A stretch of DNA of 64,000 nucleotides from Streptomyces ambofaciens ATCC 23877 (GTDB taxonomy: Bacteria; Actinomycetota; Actinomycetes; Streptomycetales; Streptomycetaceae): NCBI RefSeq assembly GCF_001267885.1, contig NZ_CP012382.1, positions 4,203,001 through 4,267,000 of the forward strand, in the 5' to 3' direction. Under the pieces are notes generated by a model that was given only the letters and a program-made list of their open reading frames with translations, was not told the DNA's origin and made no database searches. A program made the translations under genes and the position numbers. Within the stretch, counting starts at the first letter, position 1. The number at the start of each line of letters is the position of its first letter. Positions 45,822-55,100 of the stretch are shown here, piece by piece.

Positions 45822-45949
45822 GGCGTGCTCGCACGTGCCCGCGACGCGCTCGCGCGAGGCCGTGGCGTGCCCGCACACAGGACAGTGGCGTGCCGCACAC
45901 AAAACAGTGGCGTACTCGCACACATGTCTACCGTGTGCGAGCACGCCAC
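45822..45949. repeat. Iterated GTGGCGTgcyCGCACAC motif with inverted copy
   Basis: Copies on this strand: GGCGTGCTCGCAC (45822), GTGGCGTGCCCGCACAC (45862), GTGGCGTGCCGCACAC (45885), GTGGCGTACTCGCACAC (45907), and the inverted GTGTGCGAGCACGCCAC (45933-45949). The last two pair at 16 of 17 bases around a 9-base loop. Spacing of 22-23 bases is about two helical turns. They fill the gap between the GntR gene and the end of the aminotransferase gene. Confidence 0.8.
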
Positions 45950-45993
45950 CTTACGCGTTCGGGTCGCCCTCCTGCCCGCCCGCGGGCAGGGCT

Positions 45994-47349
45994 CTACTCC
46001 GTGTACTCGTCCGCCACGGACAGTGCCGTGTCCAGGGCCGCCAGGCCCTCCTTCAGCTCCGCCTCGGAGACGTTGCACGGCGGCACGACATGGGTCCGGT
46101 TCATGTTCACGAAGGGCCACACGCCGTGCGCCTTGGCGGAGGCGGCGAAGGCGTTCATCGGGGTGGCGGCCTGACCGGTCGCGTTGTAGGGCACCAGCGG
46201 TTCCCGGGTCTCCCGGTTCTTCACCAGCTCCAGCGCCCAGAACATGCCGACCCCGCGCACGTCGCCCACGCTCGGGTGGCGCTCGGCCAGCTCCCGCAGC
46301 GCCGGCTCGACGACCTCGGCGCCGAGGCGGGCCGCGTGTGCGACGATGCCCTCCTCCTCCATCACGTTGATCGTGGCGACGGCGGCGGCGCAGGCCAGCG
46401 GGTGCCCGGAGTAGGTCAGCCCGCCCGGGTAGGGCCGCTCGGCGAAGGTCTCGGCGATCCGTGCGGAGATCGCGACGCCGCCCAGCGGCACGTAGCCCGA
46501 GTTCACACCCTTGGCGAAGGTCATCAGGTCCGGCACCACGTCGTACAGGTCGGCCGCGAACCACGTGCCGGTGCGCCCGAAGCCGGCCATGACCTCGTCG
46601 AGCACGAAGACGATCCCGTACTTGTCGCAGATCTCGCGCACCCCGGCCAGGTAGCCGGCCGGCGGCAGCATGATCCCGGCGGTGCCCGGCACGGTCTCCA
46701 GGATGATCGCGGCGACGGACCCCGGGCCCTCGAAGGCGATCGTCGTCTCCAGGTGCTCCAGGGCCCGCGCGCACTCCTGCTCCTCGGTCTCGGCGTAGAA
46801 GCGCGAGCGGTACAGGAAGGGCGCCCAGAAGTGCACGACACCGGCCGTGCCGCTGTCCGAGGCCCAGCGGCGCGGGTCGCCGGTGAGGTTGACCGCCTGC
46901 TGGGTGCCGCCGTGGTACGAGCGGTACGCCGACAGCACCTTCGGCCGCCCGGTGTGCAGCCGGGCCATGCGCACGGCGTGCTCCACGGCGTCGGCGCCGC
47001 CGTTGGTGAAAAAGATCTTGTCCAGGTCGCCGGGCGTCCGCTCGGCGATCAGCCGGGCCGCCTCCGAGCGCGCCTCGACGGCGAACGCGGGCGCGAAGGT
47101 CGTCATCCGCGCGGCCTGCTCCTGGATCGCGGCGACGACCTTGGGGTGCTGGTACCCGATGTTGGTGTAGACGAGACCGCTGGCGAGGTCGAGGTAGCGC
47201 TTCCCTTCGTAGTCCCAGAAGTACGACCCCTCGGCGCCGGCGACGGCGAGCGGGTCGATGAGCTCCTGCGCGGACCAGGAGTGGAAGACGTGCGCGCGGT
47301 CCGCGGCCTTCACGGCGGCGCCGGCCTGGGGATGGGGCTGAGGGGTCAT
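45994..47349 (-). CDS. Class III PLP aminotransferase
   Basis: A 451-residue aminotransferase of the omega-amino-acid group (taurine/beta-alanine/GABA-pyruvate type). K280 in TFAKGVNSGYVPLGG binds PLP; FVLDEVMAGFGRTG gives the Asp pairing with the pyridine N; FTNGGADAVEHAVRMAR binds the phosphate. RTHVVPPCNVSEAELKEGL marks the C-terminus. ATG 47349 has TCGGCC but a weak ribosome site. The substrate cannot be named; the FadR-type regulator nearby suggests an inducible catabolic role. Confidence 0.92.
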   Translation of the reverse strand: MTPQPHPQAGAAVKAADRAHVFHSWSAQELIDPLAVAGAEGSYFWDYEGKRYLDLASGLVYTNIGYQHPKVVAAIQEQAARMTTFAPAFAVEARSEAARLIAERTPGDLDKIFFTNGGADAVEHAVRMARLHTGRPKVLSAYRSYHGGTQQAVNLTGDPRRWASDSGTAGVVHFWAPFLYRSRFYAETEEQECARALEHLETTIAFEGPGSVAAIILETVPGTAGIMLPPAGYLAGVREICDKYGIVFVLDEVMAGFGRTGTWFAADLYDVVPDLMTFAKGVNSGYVPLGGVAISARIAETFAERPYPGGLTYSGHPLACAAAVATINVMEEEGIVAHAARLGAEVVEPALRELAERHPSVGDVRGVGMFWALELVKNRETREPLVPYNATGQAATPMNAFAASAKAHGVWPFVNMNRTHVVPPCNVSEAELKEGLAALDTALSVADEYTE

Positions 47350-47463
47350 GCGGCCGAGGGTAGATGTCCGCGATGCGGAAACGGAATCGGCGTCCTGTAT
47401 GGGGTCGCGGGCTTTCCACGACAGGTTGTCGACGCGGCGGGCGGGCGCGGGTCGGAGGTCATT

Positions 47464-47497
47464 GACAGCAGGCTGTCTTAATGACAGTCTTCTGTCA
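47464..47497. promoter_or_regulatory. Double operator in front of the DJ-1/MarR operon
   Basis: Two tandem inverted repeats, GACAG-cagg-CTGTC (47464-47477) and TGACAG-tctt-CTGTCA (47482-47497), repeat at a 19-base step. TTGACA at 47462-47467 overlaps the first and could be a -35 box. The gap is shared with the divergent aminotransferase gene. This is the pattern of a MarR-dimer double site, and a MarR-type gene is in the operon. Confidence 0.6.
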
Positions 47498-47586
47498 TAG
47501 GGCTCCCCGGTCCACCGCGCGCCGCCCGGCGTGCGCCGTGCGCCGTGCTCCGCCGCCCACCCTGTTCCGAGCTCCGAGGAGGAGTC

Positions 47587-48198
47587 ATGAACGGCACCCG
47601 CAAGCCCGTCCACCTCGCCGTGTACGACACCCTGGCCGACTGGGAGACGGGCCACGCGACGGCCTTCCTGGCCCGCGCCGGGTACCCGGTCCGCACGGTC
47701 GCCGCCACCACCGCCCCCGTCACCAGCATCGGCGGCCTGCGCGTCCAGCCCGACCTCGCCCTGTCCGGCCTGCGCCCCGAGGACAGCTCCCTGCTGATCC
47801 TCCCGGGCGCCGACCTGTGGGACACGACGGACGACCTCGCCCCCTTCGCCCGCACCGCCCGCACCTTCCTGGACGCCGGTGTGCCCGTCGCCGCCATCTG
47901 CGGCGCCACCGCCGGACTGGCCCGCGAGGGCCTGCTCGACGACCGCGCGCACACCAGCGCCGTCTCCTTCTACCTCGCGGCCACCGGCTACGCGGGCGGC
48001 GGGCGGTACGTGGAGGCCGACGCGGTCACCGACGGCGGTCTGATCACCGCGGGGCCCACCGAGCCGGTCGCCTTCGCCCGCGAGGTCCTCGGCCTGCTCG
48101 GGGTGTACGAGGGAGAGGTGCTGGACGCCTGGTACCGGTTGTTCCACGACTCGGACCCGGAGGCGTACGCCGTGCTGGAGAGGGCCGGCGCCGAGTGA
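47587..48198 (+). CDS. DJ-1/PfpI-family protein
   Basis: A 203-residue class I glutamine-amidotransferase-like protein. C105 sits in the nucleophile elbow VAAICGATAGLA, with the upstream strand LLILPGADLWDT. Members act as glyoxalases, chaperones or isonitrile hydratases. The start MNGTRKPVHLAVYDTLADWE fits the branch found with MarR regulators. GAGGAGGAG lies seven bases before the ATG. The stop overlaps the MarR start in GTGA. Confidence 0.88.
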   Translation: MNGTRKPVHLAVYDTLADWETGHATAFLARAGYPVRTVAATTAPVTSIGGLRVQPDLALSGLRPEDSSLLILPGADLWDTTDDLAPFARTARTFLDAGVPVAAICGATAGLAREGLLDDRAHTSAVSFYLAATGYAGGGRYVEADAVTDGGLITAGPTEPVAFAREVLGLLGVYEGEVLDAWYRLFHDSDPEAYAVLERAGAE

Positions 48199-48659
48199 CC
48201 GGAGAGCGCCAGGAACTGCTCAGCCGCGCCGCGCTCGGCGTCTTCCGGCTCAACGGCCAGTTCCTCGCGGTCGCCGAGGAACTGGCCCGCCCCGCCGGGC
48301 TCACCGCCGCCTGGTGGCAGGTGCTCGGCGCGGTGCTGCGCGAGCCGCTGCCCGTCTCCGGTGTCGCGCGGGCGATGGGCATCACCCGGCAGAGCGTGCA
48401 GCGCGTCGCCGACCTGCTGGTGGAGCGCGGCCTCGCCGAGTACCGGCCCAATCCGGCCCACCGCCGAGCCAAGCTCCTCGCGCCGACGCAGGCCGGCTTC
48501 GAGGCCGTCTCCCGCATCGACCCCGGGCACGCGGCCCTCGCCGGCCGGCTGGCCGAGGCGTACGGGTCCGTCGCGGAACTCGCGGAGGCGGTCGAGGCCG
48601 TCGAACGGCTGTCGAAGGCGCTGGAGGAGACCGGCGGCCCGCCCGTTACGGAACCGTAG
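48195..48659 (+). CDS. MarR-family regulator
   Basis: A 154-residue winged-helix repressor: GLTAAWWQVLGAVLREPLPV, the helix-turn-helix SGVARAMGITRQSVQRVADL, and the wing YRPNPAHRRAKLLAPTQAG. It is coupled to the DJ-1-type gene by a four-base overlap and probably binds the double site at 47464-47497. No redox cysteine is seen in the sensing helices, so a ligand rather than an oxidant is the more likely signal. Confidence 0.88.
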   Translation: MTGERQELLSRAALGVFRLNGQFLAVAEELARPAGLTAAWWQVLGAVLREPLPVSGVARAMGITRQSVQRVADLLVERGLAEYRPNPAHRRAKLLAPTQAGFEAVSRIDPGHAALAGRLAEAYGSVAELAEAVEAVERLSKALEETGGPPVTEP

Positions 48660-48747
48660 ACAGAACGTGGAGCAGACCCGCTCACCGTGAGGTCGCCCGG
48701 CACTATCCTCGGTCTGTTGCTCACGTTCGGGGGGAAGGCGGCGCAAC

Positions 48748-50622
48748 ATGGAGAAGCTCGGGGGCGGGGACCCGCGGCACATCGGTGCCTACCGGCTGCT
48801 GGGACGGCTCGGCGCGGGCGGTATGGGACACGTCTATCTGGCCCGCTCGGACCGCGGACGCACGGTCGCCGTGAAGCTGGTGCGCACGGAGCTGGCCGCG
48901 CAGGAGGAGTTCCGGGAGCGCTTCCGGCAGGAGGTCGAGTCCGCGCGGCGGGTCGGCGGGTACTGGACGGCGCCCGTCCTGGACGCCGACACCGAGGCGG
49001 CCGTGCCCTGGGTCGCCACCGGGTACGTCGCCGGGCCCAGCCTCCAGCAGGTCGTCGGGCACGACCACGGCGCCCTGCCGGAGCGCTCGGTGCGGACCCT
49101 GGCGGCGGGGCTCGCCCACGCCCTCCAGGACATCCACGCCGCCGGGATCGTGCACCGCGACCTCAAGCCGTCCAACGTGCTCGTCACCATCGACGGCCCC
49201 CGGGTCATCGACTTCGGCATCGCGCGGGCCCTGCAGACGGTGACCGACGGCGGACTCACCCGCACCGGGGCGCTCGTCGGCTCACCCGGCTTCATGGCGC
49301 CCGAGCAGGTGCGCGGCGACCGGATCACACCCGCGTGCGACGTCTTCTGCCTCGGTTCCGTCCTCGCCTACGCCGCCACCGGAGCGCTGCCCTTCGGCAC
49401 CGCCAACAGCGGCGTGCACGCCCTGATGTTCCGCATCGCGCAGGAGGAGCCCGACCTGGACGGGGTGCCGGAGGGCATCGCCGACCTCGTGCGCGACTGC
49501 CTGAAGAAGGACCCCGCAGCGCGCCCCGGCCTCGCCGAGGTCCTGGCGCGCACGGGCGCGCAGGACACGGTCGCCGACGGCCGCTCCCGCGACCCGTGGC
49601 TGCCCGGCGCGCTGGTGGCCCAGCTCGGCCGGCACGCGGTACGGCTGCTGGACACGGAGAACCCGGAGGCGCCGGGCGCCGCCGGTACGGGCGCCGTCGC
49701 GGCGTCCGGCCCCGAACCGGCCGCCCCGGGCGGGAACCCGCCCCCGAACCGGGAACCGGTCGCCGCGCCGCCGGACGGCCCGCCGCCCCCGCGCGAGCCG
49801 GGCAGCGGCGGCACCCCGCTGAACCACCTCCCCACCCTGGTGGCGGGCCAGAGTCCGCCGACGCCCCCGCCCGCCGCCCACGGCCACTCCCAGCCGCCCG
49901 CCCACGGGTACGCCCCGGCCTACGGCTACCCCGCGGCGCCCCCACCCGGGTACCACCCGCACGGCGGCGGCCTCGGCTCCACCCCGCCCTACGGCCCTCC
50001 GCCCGCCTACGGCCCACCGCACGGGCCGTCCCGCAGGGGCCGCTCCACCGCGGTGCTGGTCGCGGTCGCCCTGGTCGTCGCGCTGGGCGCCGGCGGCTCG
50101 GTCTACGCGCTGATGAGCGGGGACGACGACGGCGGCGGCCGGGCCGACGGCGACCCCGTGAACACCGTGACGGCCGGCGCCTCACAGCACCCGGGTCCCA
50201 CCGCGGACGGCTCGGCTCCGACGACCGGGACCGACCCGACGCCCGAGCCGGCGTCGCCGACCGTCCAGGAGGGCACGATCCCCACGGCGTACCTGGGCAC
50301 GTGGTCCACCACCATCGACAACGCGTCCGGCGTCCACACCCGGCGGCTCACCATCCAGCAGGGCGAAGTGGGCGACACGGTCCTGTCCCTCGTCGCCGAG
50401 GGCCCCGCGGGCAACGGCACCTACCACTGCGTCTTCGAGGCCGACCTCAGCAGCGACCCCGGCGCGGACGGCCCCCTGGACATCGGCCCCTCGACGGTCA
50501 CGGTGGGTCCCGCCACCACCTGCACCCCGGGCGACCCCTCCCGGGTCAGGCTCCTGCCGGACGGCACCCTGGAACGCACCAACACGGGCACCGACGAGAA
50601 GCTGACCTACCGCCGCCAGTAG
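48748..50622 (+). CDS. Membrane Ser/Thr protein kinase, PknB-like
   Basis: A 624-residue Hanks-type kinase. The glycine loop is LGAGGMGHVY (21-30), the ATP Lys K43 in VAVKLV, the catalytic loop HRDLKPSN with H136 and D138, the metal motif DFG at 155, and an activation segment ending GSPGFMAPEQV. A Pro-rich linker covers about 310-430, and the membrane segment is at about 433-455. An external domain of about 170 residues follows (TAYLGTWSTTIDNASGVHTR, TYHCVFEADL, TCTPGDPSRVRLLPDG). It has no PASTA repeats, so it is not a muropeptide sensor of the usual kind. Confidence 0.93.
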   Translation: MEKLGGGDPRHIGAYRLLGRLGAGGMGHVYLARSDRGRTVAVKLVRTELAAQEEFRERFRQEVESARRVGGYWTAPVLDADTEAAVPWVATGYVAGPSLQQVVGHDHGALPERSVRTLAAGLAHALQDIHAAGIVHRDLKPSNVLVTIDGPRVIDFGIARALQTVTDGGLTRTGALVGSPGFMAPEQVRGDRITPACDVFCLGSVLAYAATGALPFGTANSGVHALMFRIAQEEPDLDGVPEGIADLVRDCLKKDPAARPGLAEVLARTGAQDTVADGRSRDPWLPGALVAQLGRHAVRLLDTENPEAPGAAGTGAVAASGPEPAAPGGNPPPNREPVAAPPDGPPPPREPGSGGTPLNHLPTLVAGQSPPTPPPAAHGHSQPPAHGYAPAYGYPAAPPPGYHPHGGGLGSTPPYGPPPAYGPPHGPSRRGRSTAVLVAVALVVALGAGGSVYALMSGDDDGGGRADGDPVNTVTAGASQHPGPTADGSAPTTGTDPTPEPASPTVQEGTIPTAYLGTWSTTIDNASGVHTRRLTIQQGEVGDTVLSLVAEGPAGNGTYHCVFEADLSSDPGADGPLDIGPSTVTVGPATTCTPGDPSRVRLLPDGTLERTNTGTDEKLTYRRQ

Positions 50623-50631
50623 GCCCCGTCC

Positions 50632-50655
50632 CCGCAGCCGCAGCCGCAGCCGCAG
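50632..50655. repeat. CCGCAG hexanucleotide repeat, four copies
   Basis: Perfect CCGCAG units right after the kinase stop, in the 156-base gap between convergent genes. No clear terminator hairpin is visible. Confidence 0.8.
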
Positions 50656-50778
50656 CCGCCGCTACGGGCAGTCGTGCCGCCGGGGTGGCGCGGGAGGGCC
50701 GTCGAGGACACCCCCGGCCACGCCGGGTAGCGTGCCCGCCCTCGATCCCCCCGGTTCCGGGCGCCGGACATACCGCCG

Positions 50779-51543
50779 TTACCGCGGCTCCGGAGGCCGC
50801 TGTCGCGGCATGTTCGGCCGGGCGCCGTTCGGCGTCACCGAGAACCGGCCGGGGCCTCCGAAGCCCCCGGCCTCCGAGCGGCCCGCCCCGCCGGCCACTC
50901 CCGACTGGAGCCCCAGCGGCGCGGCCCCGGTCCGGAAGTCCACCATCCAGTCCGCGGTCTCCGCCCGCACCAGTTCCGTCATGTCCTCCGAGAACCGCCG
51001 CAGCACCAGCAGGCACCGCTCGGCCGCCTCGCTCGCCGTCCCGTCCGCCGGCCCCAGCACCTCGCGCACGCTCTCCGACGCCCAGTCGAACTGGAGCACC
51101 TGGAGCCGCCGCTGCACCGCCTGCGCCGTCGCCACGTCCCGCATCCACCCGGACGTGACCCCGAAGTAGCGGTCCGCGGCCACGCACGCCACCCCGAACA
51201 GCAGTGCCAGATACCCCCAGGGCGCGGCCCCGCCCACCAGCCCGGACATGTCCAGCAGGGGCAGCGCGGCACCGGCGACCGCCCCGGCGGCGGCCCCGCC
51301 GCGCAGCGCCACGGCGCTCCGCCGTTTCCACAGCCGGTCCGCCAGGTACCAGGCGGCCGTGTCCAGCGCGCCCCGCTCCACCCACCGGTACAGCTCGTCC
51401 AGCCGCTCCGCGGGCAGCGCCCAGTCCCCGAGCGGAAACGCCCGGCCGGTCAGGTCGCCCGGCCGCAGCCCGGCCGGCCCCTCGCCGCCCCGCCCGTCGT
51501 GCGGCGGCCCTTCGGGCTGCATCTCCGGCTGACCCACCCGCAC
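50779..51543 (-). CDS. SLATT-like two-helix membrane protein
   Basis: A 254-residue protein from GTG 51543; GTG 51537 with AGGGAG upstream may be the true start. LDELYRWVERGALDTAAWYL leads into two closely spaced membrane helices (about residues 76-120: ALRGGAAAGAVAGAALPLL and APWGYLALLFGVACVAADRY). A long helix (WMRDVATAQAVQRRLQVLQF) and a Gly-rich basic tail follow. This is the SLATT layout, a family proposed to form pores in conflict or nucleotide-signalling systems. Here it sits between a Ser/Thr kinase and the YbaB-recR genes, with no nucleotide cyclase nearby. Confidence 0.72.
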   Translation of the reverse strand: MRVGQPEMQPEGPPHDGRGGEGPAGLRPGDLTGRAFPLGDWALPAERLDELYRWVERGALDTAAWYLADRLWKRRSAVALRGGAAAGAVAGAALPLLDMSGLVGGAAPWGYLALLFGVACVAADRYFGVTSGWMRDVATAQAVQRRLQVLQFDWASESVREVLGPADGTASEAAERCLLVLRRFSEDMTELVRAETADWMVDFRTGAAPLGLQSGVAGGAGRSEAGGFGGPGRFSVTPNGARPNMPRQRPPEPR

Positions 51544-51791
51544 TCCCTACCGATCACCGTCCGTGAGGACCTGAAGACCTCATGCGCCGGAACCTTCCTA
51601 CCGCCCAACGGGTGGCCGAGCTTCGGGTTCAGCCGCTTTTCCGCCCGGAAGAGGGCCTTGATCAGGTATAGGGAGCGCTCGATATCACTCGAAAGAGTGC
51701 TGGAGCGAGGGCCGCCCGGACCACGTAGGCTCGTGCCGAACGGCAAAAACCCGCGGCGAGCCCGCGGCGACAGCGGCGACAGGAGCTGAAC

Positions 51792-52136
51792 GTGATCCCC
51801 GGTGGTGGCCAGCCCAACATGCAGCAGCTGCTCCAGCAGGCCCAGAAGATGCAGCAGGACCTCGCCCAGGCCCAGGAGGAACTGGCGAGGACCGAGGTCG
51901 ACGGGCAGGCGGGCGGCGGCCTGGTGAAGGCCACCGTCACCGGCTCCGGCGAGCTGCGCGGCCTCGTGATCGACCCCAAGGCGGTGGACCCGGAGGACAC
52001 CGAGACCCTCGCCGACCTGGTCGTCGCCGCCGTCCAGGCGGCCAACGAGAACGCGCAGGCCCTCCAGCAGCAGAAGCTCGGCCCCCTCGCCCAGGGCCTG
52101 GGCGGCGGCAGCGGCATCCCCGGCCTGCCCTTCTGA
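51792..52136 (+). CDS. YbaB/EbfC nucleoid-associated protein
   Basis: A 114-residue DNA-binding protein with the long helix [20 protein letters not shown], the sheet [20 protein letters not shown], and a Gly-rich end. It forms tweezer-like dimers on DNA. It lies 86 bases before recR, as in most bacteria, which implies a tie to recombination or repair. GACAGGAGCTGAAC before the GTG provides the ribosome site. Confidence 0.93.
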   Translation: MIPGGGQPNMQQLLQQAQKMQQDLAQAQEELARTEVDGQAGGGLVKATVTGSGELRGLVIDPKAVDPEDTETLADLVVAAVQAANENAQALQQQKLGPLAQGLGGGSGIPGLPF

Positions 52137-52222
52137 GCCTGCCGCGCCCGCCCGCCTTTCTCAGAGCGGGCAAAGCCCTCTACCGTACGTAGTGCAGGTA
52201 TCTCAGGAAGGACGGCAGTCCG

Positions 52223-52822
52223 TTGTACGAAGGCGTGGTCCAGGACCTCATCGACGAACTGGGGCGGCTGCCCGGCGTCGGTCCCAAGAGCGCGCAGCGG
52301 ATCGCCTTCCACATCCTCCAGGCGGAACCGACCGACGTACGGCGGCTCGCCCAGGCCCTCATGGAAGTGAAGGCCAAGGTCCGCTTCTGCGCGACCTGCG
52401 GGAACGTCGCGCAGGAGGAGCAGTGCAACATCTGTCGTGACACGCGTCGCGACCCGTCCGTCATCTGCGTGGTGGAGGAGCCGAAGGACGTCGTCGCCAT
52501 CGAGCGCACCCGCGAGTTCCGCGGGCGCTACCACGTGCTCGGCGGCGCGATCAGCCCGATCGACGGAGTCGGCCCCGACGACCTCCGTATCCGTGAACTG
52601 CTGGCCCGCCTCGCGGACGGCACCGTCACGGAACTGATCCTGGCCACGGACCCGAATCTGGAGGGCGAGGCCACGGCCACGTACCTCGCCCGCATGATCA
52701 AGCCCATGGGCCTCAAGGTCACCCGCCTGGCCAGCGGCCTCCCTGTGGGCGGCGACCTGGAATACGCGGACGAGGTGACCCTCGGCCGCGCCTTCGAGGG
52801 GAGACGACTCCTAGATGTCTGA
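52223..52822 (+). CDS. recR: Recombination mediator RecR
   Basis: A 199-residue protein that with RecO/RecF loads RecA at gaps. The helix-hairpin-helix [17 protein letters not shown] is at 13-29; zinc ligands are C56, C59, C68 and C71; the Toprim domain ([16 protein letters not shown]) and [15 protein letters not shown] follow. The start is TTG 52223 with AAGGACGG upstream. The stop overlaps the next gene by eight bases. Confidence 0.96.
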   Translation: MYEGVVQDLIDELGRLPGVGPKSAQRIAFHILQAEPTDVRRLAQALMEVKAKVRFCATCGNVAQEEQCNICRDTRRDPSVICVVEEPKDVVAIERTREFRGRYHVLGGAISPIDGVGPDDLRIRELLARLADGTVTELILATDPNLEGEATATYLARMIKPMGLKVTRLASGLPVGGDLEYADEVTLGRAFEGRRLLDV

Positions 52823-53474
52823 CGCCACGCTGCACGCGACGAACCAGAACCCCGACGACTTCGCCGTCCAGATCGCCGACCAGATCGAGAGCTTCCTGGT
52901 CGCCGTCACCGAGGTCGCCAAGGGCGACGAACCGGACTCGGCGGTCCCCTTCCTCCTCCTGGAGGTCTCCCAGCTGATGCTGGCCGGCGGCCGTCTCGGC
53001 GCCCACGAGGACATCGTCCCCGACGAGCGCTACGAGCCCGACCCGGGCCCGGAACTCGACGTGGACGAACTCCGCGAGAACCTCGCCCGCCTCCTGGAAC
53101 CGATCGACGTCTACTCCGAGGTCTTCGACCCGTACGAACCGCGCAAGGCCCCGGTCCCGGCCCGCATCTCCGACGATCTCACCGACGTCATCACCGACCT
53201 CCGCCACGGCATGGTCCACTACAAGGCGGGCCGCACCACCGAGGCCCTGTGGTGGTGGCAGTTCTCCTACTTCTCCAACTGGGGTTCCACGGCCTCCGCG
53301 ACCCTGCGGGCGCTGCAGTCCGTGGTGGCGCACGTGAGGCTGAACCAGCCCCTGGAGGAACTGGACGGCCTCGACACCGACCAGGACCTCGGCGACGACG
53401 CCCTGGAGCGGGAGGCCGGCCGGGTCATGGTGGAGGAGATCGCCGGCCCCCTGGGCCTGCGTCCGGTCAAGTGA
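52815..53474 (+). CDS. DUF5063 family protein
   Basis: A 219-residue acidic cytoplasmic protein, started inside the recR stop region (ATGTCTGA). It has [40 protein letters not shown] and [20 protein letters not shown]. The same family follows recR in many actinobacteria. No catalytic motif is visible, and no function is known; tight coupling suggests a recombination-related or merely co-regulated role. Confidence 0.85.
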   Translation: MSDATLHATNQNPDDFAVQIADQIESFLVAVTEVAKGDEPDSAVPFLLLEVSQLMLAGGRLGAHEDIVPDERYEPDPGPELDVDELRENLARLLEPIDVYSEVFDPYEPRKAPVPARISDDLTDVITDLRHGMVHYKAGRTTEALWWWQFSYFSNWGSTASATLRALQSVVAHVRLNQPLEELDGLDTDQDLGDDALEREAGRVMVEEIAGPLGLRPVK

Positions 53475-53822
53475 CGGCACCGGGCAGCGCCCTCGCGTCG
53501 ACGTAGGACGCCGCGGGCGGTCACACGCCGGCCGGCGCGAGGCTCGCTCGGCACCCGCGCCCACCGGCCCCCGAACCACCCTCCTCGCGGGTCGCCCCGC
53601 GCCCGACTTCGGCTTTTACACAGCGCACCGGGCCTTGTGAACGTGTGACTCACCGCACTTTCCCGAGTGACCCGCGTCCGCCTGGGCATGAGCCAGCCTG
53701 AGCGAGTACCCGGGTCTCATCATGCGATACCGCAGTGGCGGAATCCGGACGCTCGGTAAAATGAGCCGACCGCAGTACATATATGTACGTGCGGAAAGAG
53801 ACGGACTGAGCGAGGAGCGCAC
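53475..53822. promoter_or_regulatory. ask control region with AT-rich palindrome
   Basis: A 348-base gap without genes. It holds a TAAAAT -10-like box (53757-53762) and the perfect 14-base palindrome GTACATATATGTAC (53775-53788), strikingly AT-rich for this genome. AGGAG lies before the ask GTG. The first 150 bases show no structure I can name. Confidence 0.55.
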
Positions 53823-55100
53823 GTGGGCCTTGTCGTGCAGAAGTACGGAGGCTCCTCCGTAGCCGATGCCGAGGGCATCAAGCGCGTCGCCAAGCGGATC
53901 GTGGAAGCGAAGAAGAACGGCAACCAGGTGGTCGCCGTCGTTTCCGCGATGGGCGACACGACGGACGAGCTGATCGATCTCGCCGAGCAGGTATCCCCGA
54001 TCCCTGCCGGGCGCGAACTCGACATGCTGCTGACCGCCGGGGAGCGTATCTCCATGGCGCTGCTGGCCATGGCGATCAAAAACCTGGGTCACGAGGCCCA
54101 GTCGTTCACCGGCAGCCAGGCCGGAGTCATCACCGACTCGGTCCACAACAAGGCCCGGATCATCGACGTGACGCCGGGACGCATCCGCACCTCGGTGGAC
54201 GAGGGCAACGTCGCCATCGTGGCCGGCTTCCAGGGCGTCAGCCAGGACAGCAAGGACATCACCACGCTGGGCCGGGGCGGGTCCGACACCACGGCCGTCG
54301 CCCTCGCCGCCGCGCTCGACGCGGACGTCTGTGAGATCTACACCGACGTCGACGGCGTGTTCACCGCCGACCCGCGCGTGGTGAAGAAGGCGAAGAAGAT
54401 CGACTGGATCTCCTTCGAGGACATGCTGGAGCTCGCGGCCTCCGGCTCCAAGGTGCTGCTCCACCGCTGTGTGGAGTACGCCCGCCGGTACGACATCCCG
54501 ATCCACGTCCGGTCCAGCTTCAGTGGACTCCAGGGCACGTGGGTCAGCAGCGAGCCGATCAAGCAAGGGGAAAAGCAGGTGGAGCAGGCCCTCATCTCCG
54601 GTGTCGCGCACGACACCTCGGAGGCCAAGGTCACGGTCGTCGGTGTGCCGGACAAGCCGGGCGAGGCGGCCGCGATCTTCCGCGCGATCGCAGACGCCCA
54701 GGTCAACATCGACATGGTCGTGCAGAACGTGTCCGCGGCCTCCACCGGCCTGACGGACATCTCCTTCACCCTGCCGAAGACCGAGGGCCGCAAGGCCATC
54801 GACGCGCTGGAGAAGAGCCGGGCCGGCATCGGCTTCGACTCGCTGCGCTACGACGACCAGATCGGCAAGATCTCGCTGGTCGGCGCCGGCATGAAGAGCA
54901 ATCCGGGCGTCACCGCCGACTTCTTCACCGCGCTGTCCGACGCCGGGGTGAACATCGAGCTCATCTCGACCTCCGAAATCCGCATCTCGGTCGTCACCCG
55001 CAAGGACGACGTGAACGAGGCCGTCCGCGCCGTGCACACCGCCTTCGGGCTCGACTCCGACAGCGACGAGGCCGTCGTCTACGGGGGCACCGGGCGCTGA
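53823..55100 (+). CDS. ask: Aspartokinase, alpha subunit
   Basis: A 425-residue enzyme phosphorylating aspartate, the entry to lysine, diaminopimelate, threonine and methionine. The kinase part begins [15 protein letters not shown] (KYGGSSV 7-13) and has [10 protein letters not shown] and [20 protein letters not shown]. Two ACT domains (about 265-425) sense lysine and threonine. An in-frame internal GTG at codon 253 with its own ribosome site yields a beta subunit, as in Corynebacterium lysC. The stop overlaps asd by one base (TGATG). Confidence 0.96.
   Translation: MGLVVQKYGGSSVADAEGIKRVAKRIVEAKKNGNQVVAVVSAMGDTTDELIDLAEQVSPIPAGRELDMLLTAGERISMALLAMAIKNLGHEAQSFTGSQAGVITDSVHNKARIIDVTPGRIRTSVDEGNVAIVAGFQGVSQDSKDITTLGRGGSDTTAVALAAALDADVCEIYTDVDGVFTADPRVVKKAKKIDWISFEDMLELAASGSKVLLHRCVEYARRYDIPIHVRSSFSGLQGTWVSSEPIKQGEKQVEQALISGVAHDTSEAKVTVVGVPDKPGEAAAIFRAIADAQVNIDMVVQNVSAASTGLTDISFTLPKTEGRKAIDALEKSRAGIGFDSLRYDDQIGKISLVGAGMKSNPGVTADFFTALSDAGVNIELISTSEIRISVVTRKDDVNEAVRAVHTAFGLDSDSDEAVVYGGTGR
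54579..55100 (+). CDS. ask: Aspartokinase beta subunit from internal start
   Basis: A 173-residue protein in the same frame as ask. AAGGGG lies at 54565-54570, eight bases before GTG 54579, and the product starts [20 protein letters not shown], the position and length of the known corynebacterial beta subunit (about 172 residues). It consists of the two ACT domains and would assemble with alpha in an alpha2beta2 enzyme with feedback control. Confidence 0.75.
   Translation: MEQALISGVAHDTSEAKVTVVGVPDKPGEAAAIFRAIADAQVNIDMVVQNVSAASTGLTDISFTLPKTEGRKAIDALEKSRAGIGFDSLRYDDQIGKISLVGAGMKSNPGVTADFFTALSDAGVNIELISTSEIRISVVTRKDDVNEAVRAVHTAFGLDSDSDEAVVYGGTGR

Noticed and set aside
45862..45949. CRISPR-like direct repeats
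   Set aside because: Gaps of about 6 bases are far too short for spacers.
47545..47587. Upstream start for the DJ-1-type gene
   Set aside because: ATG 47587 has GAGGAGGAG at ideal spacing and gives the usual family start.
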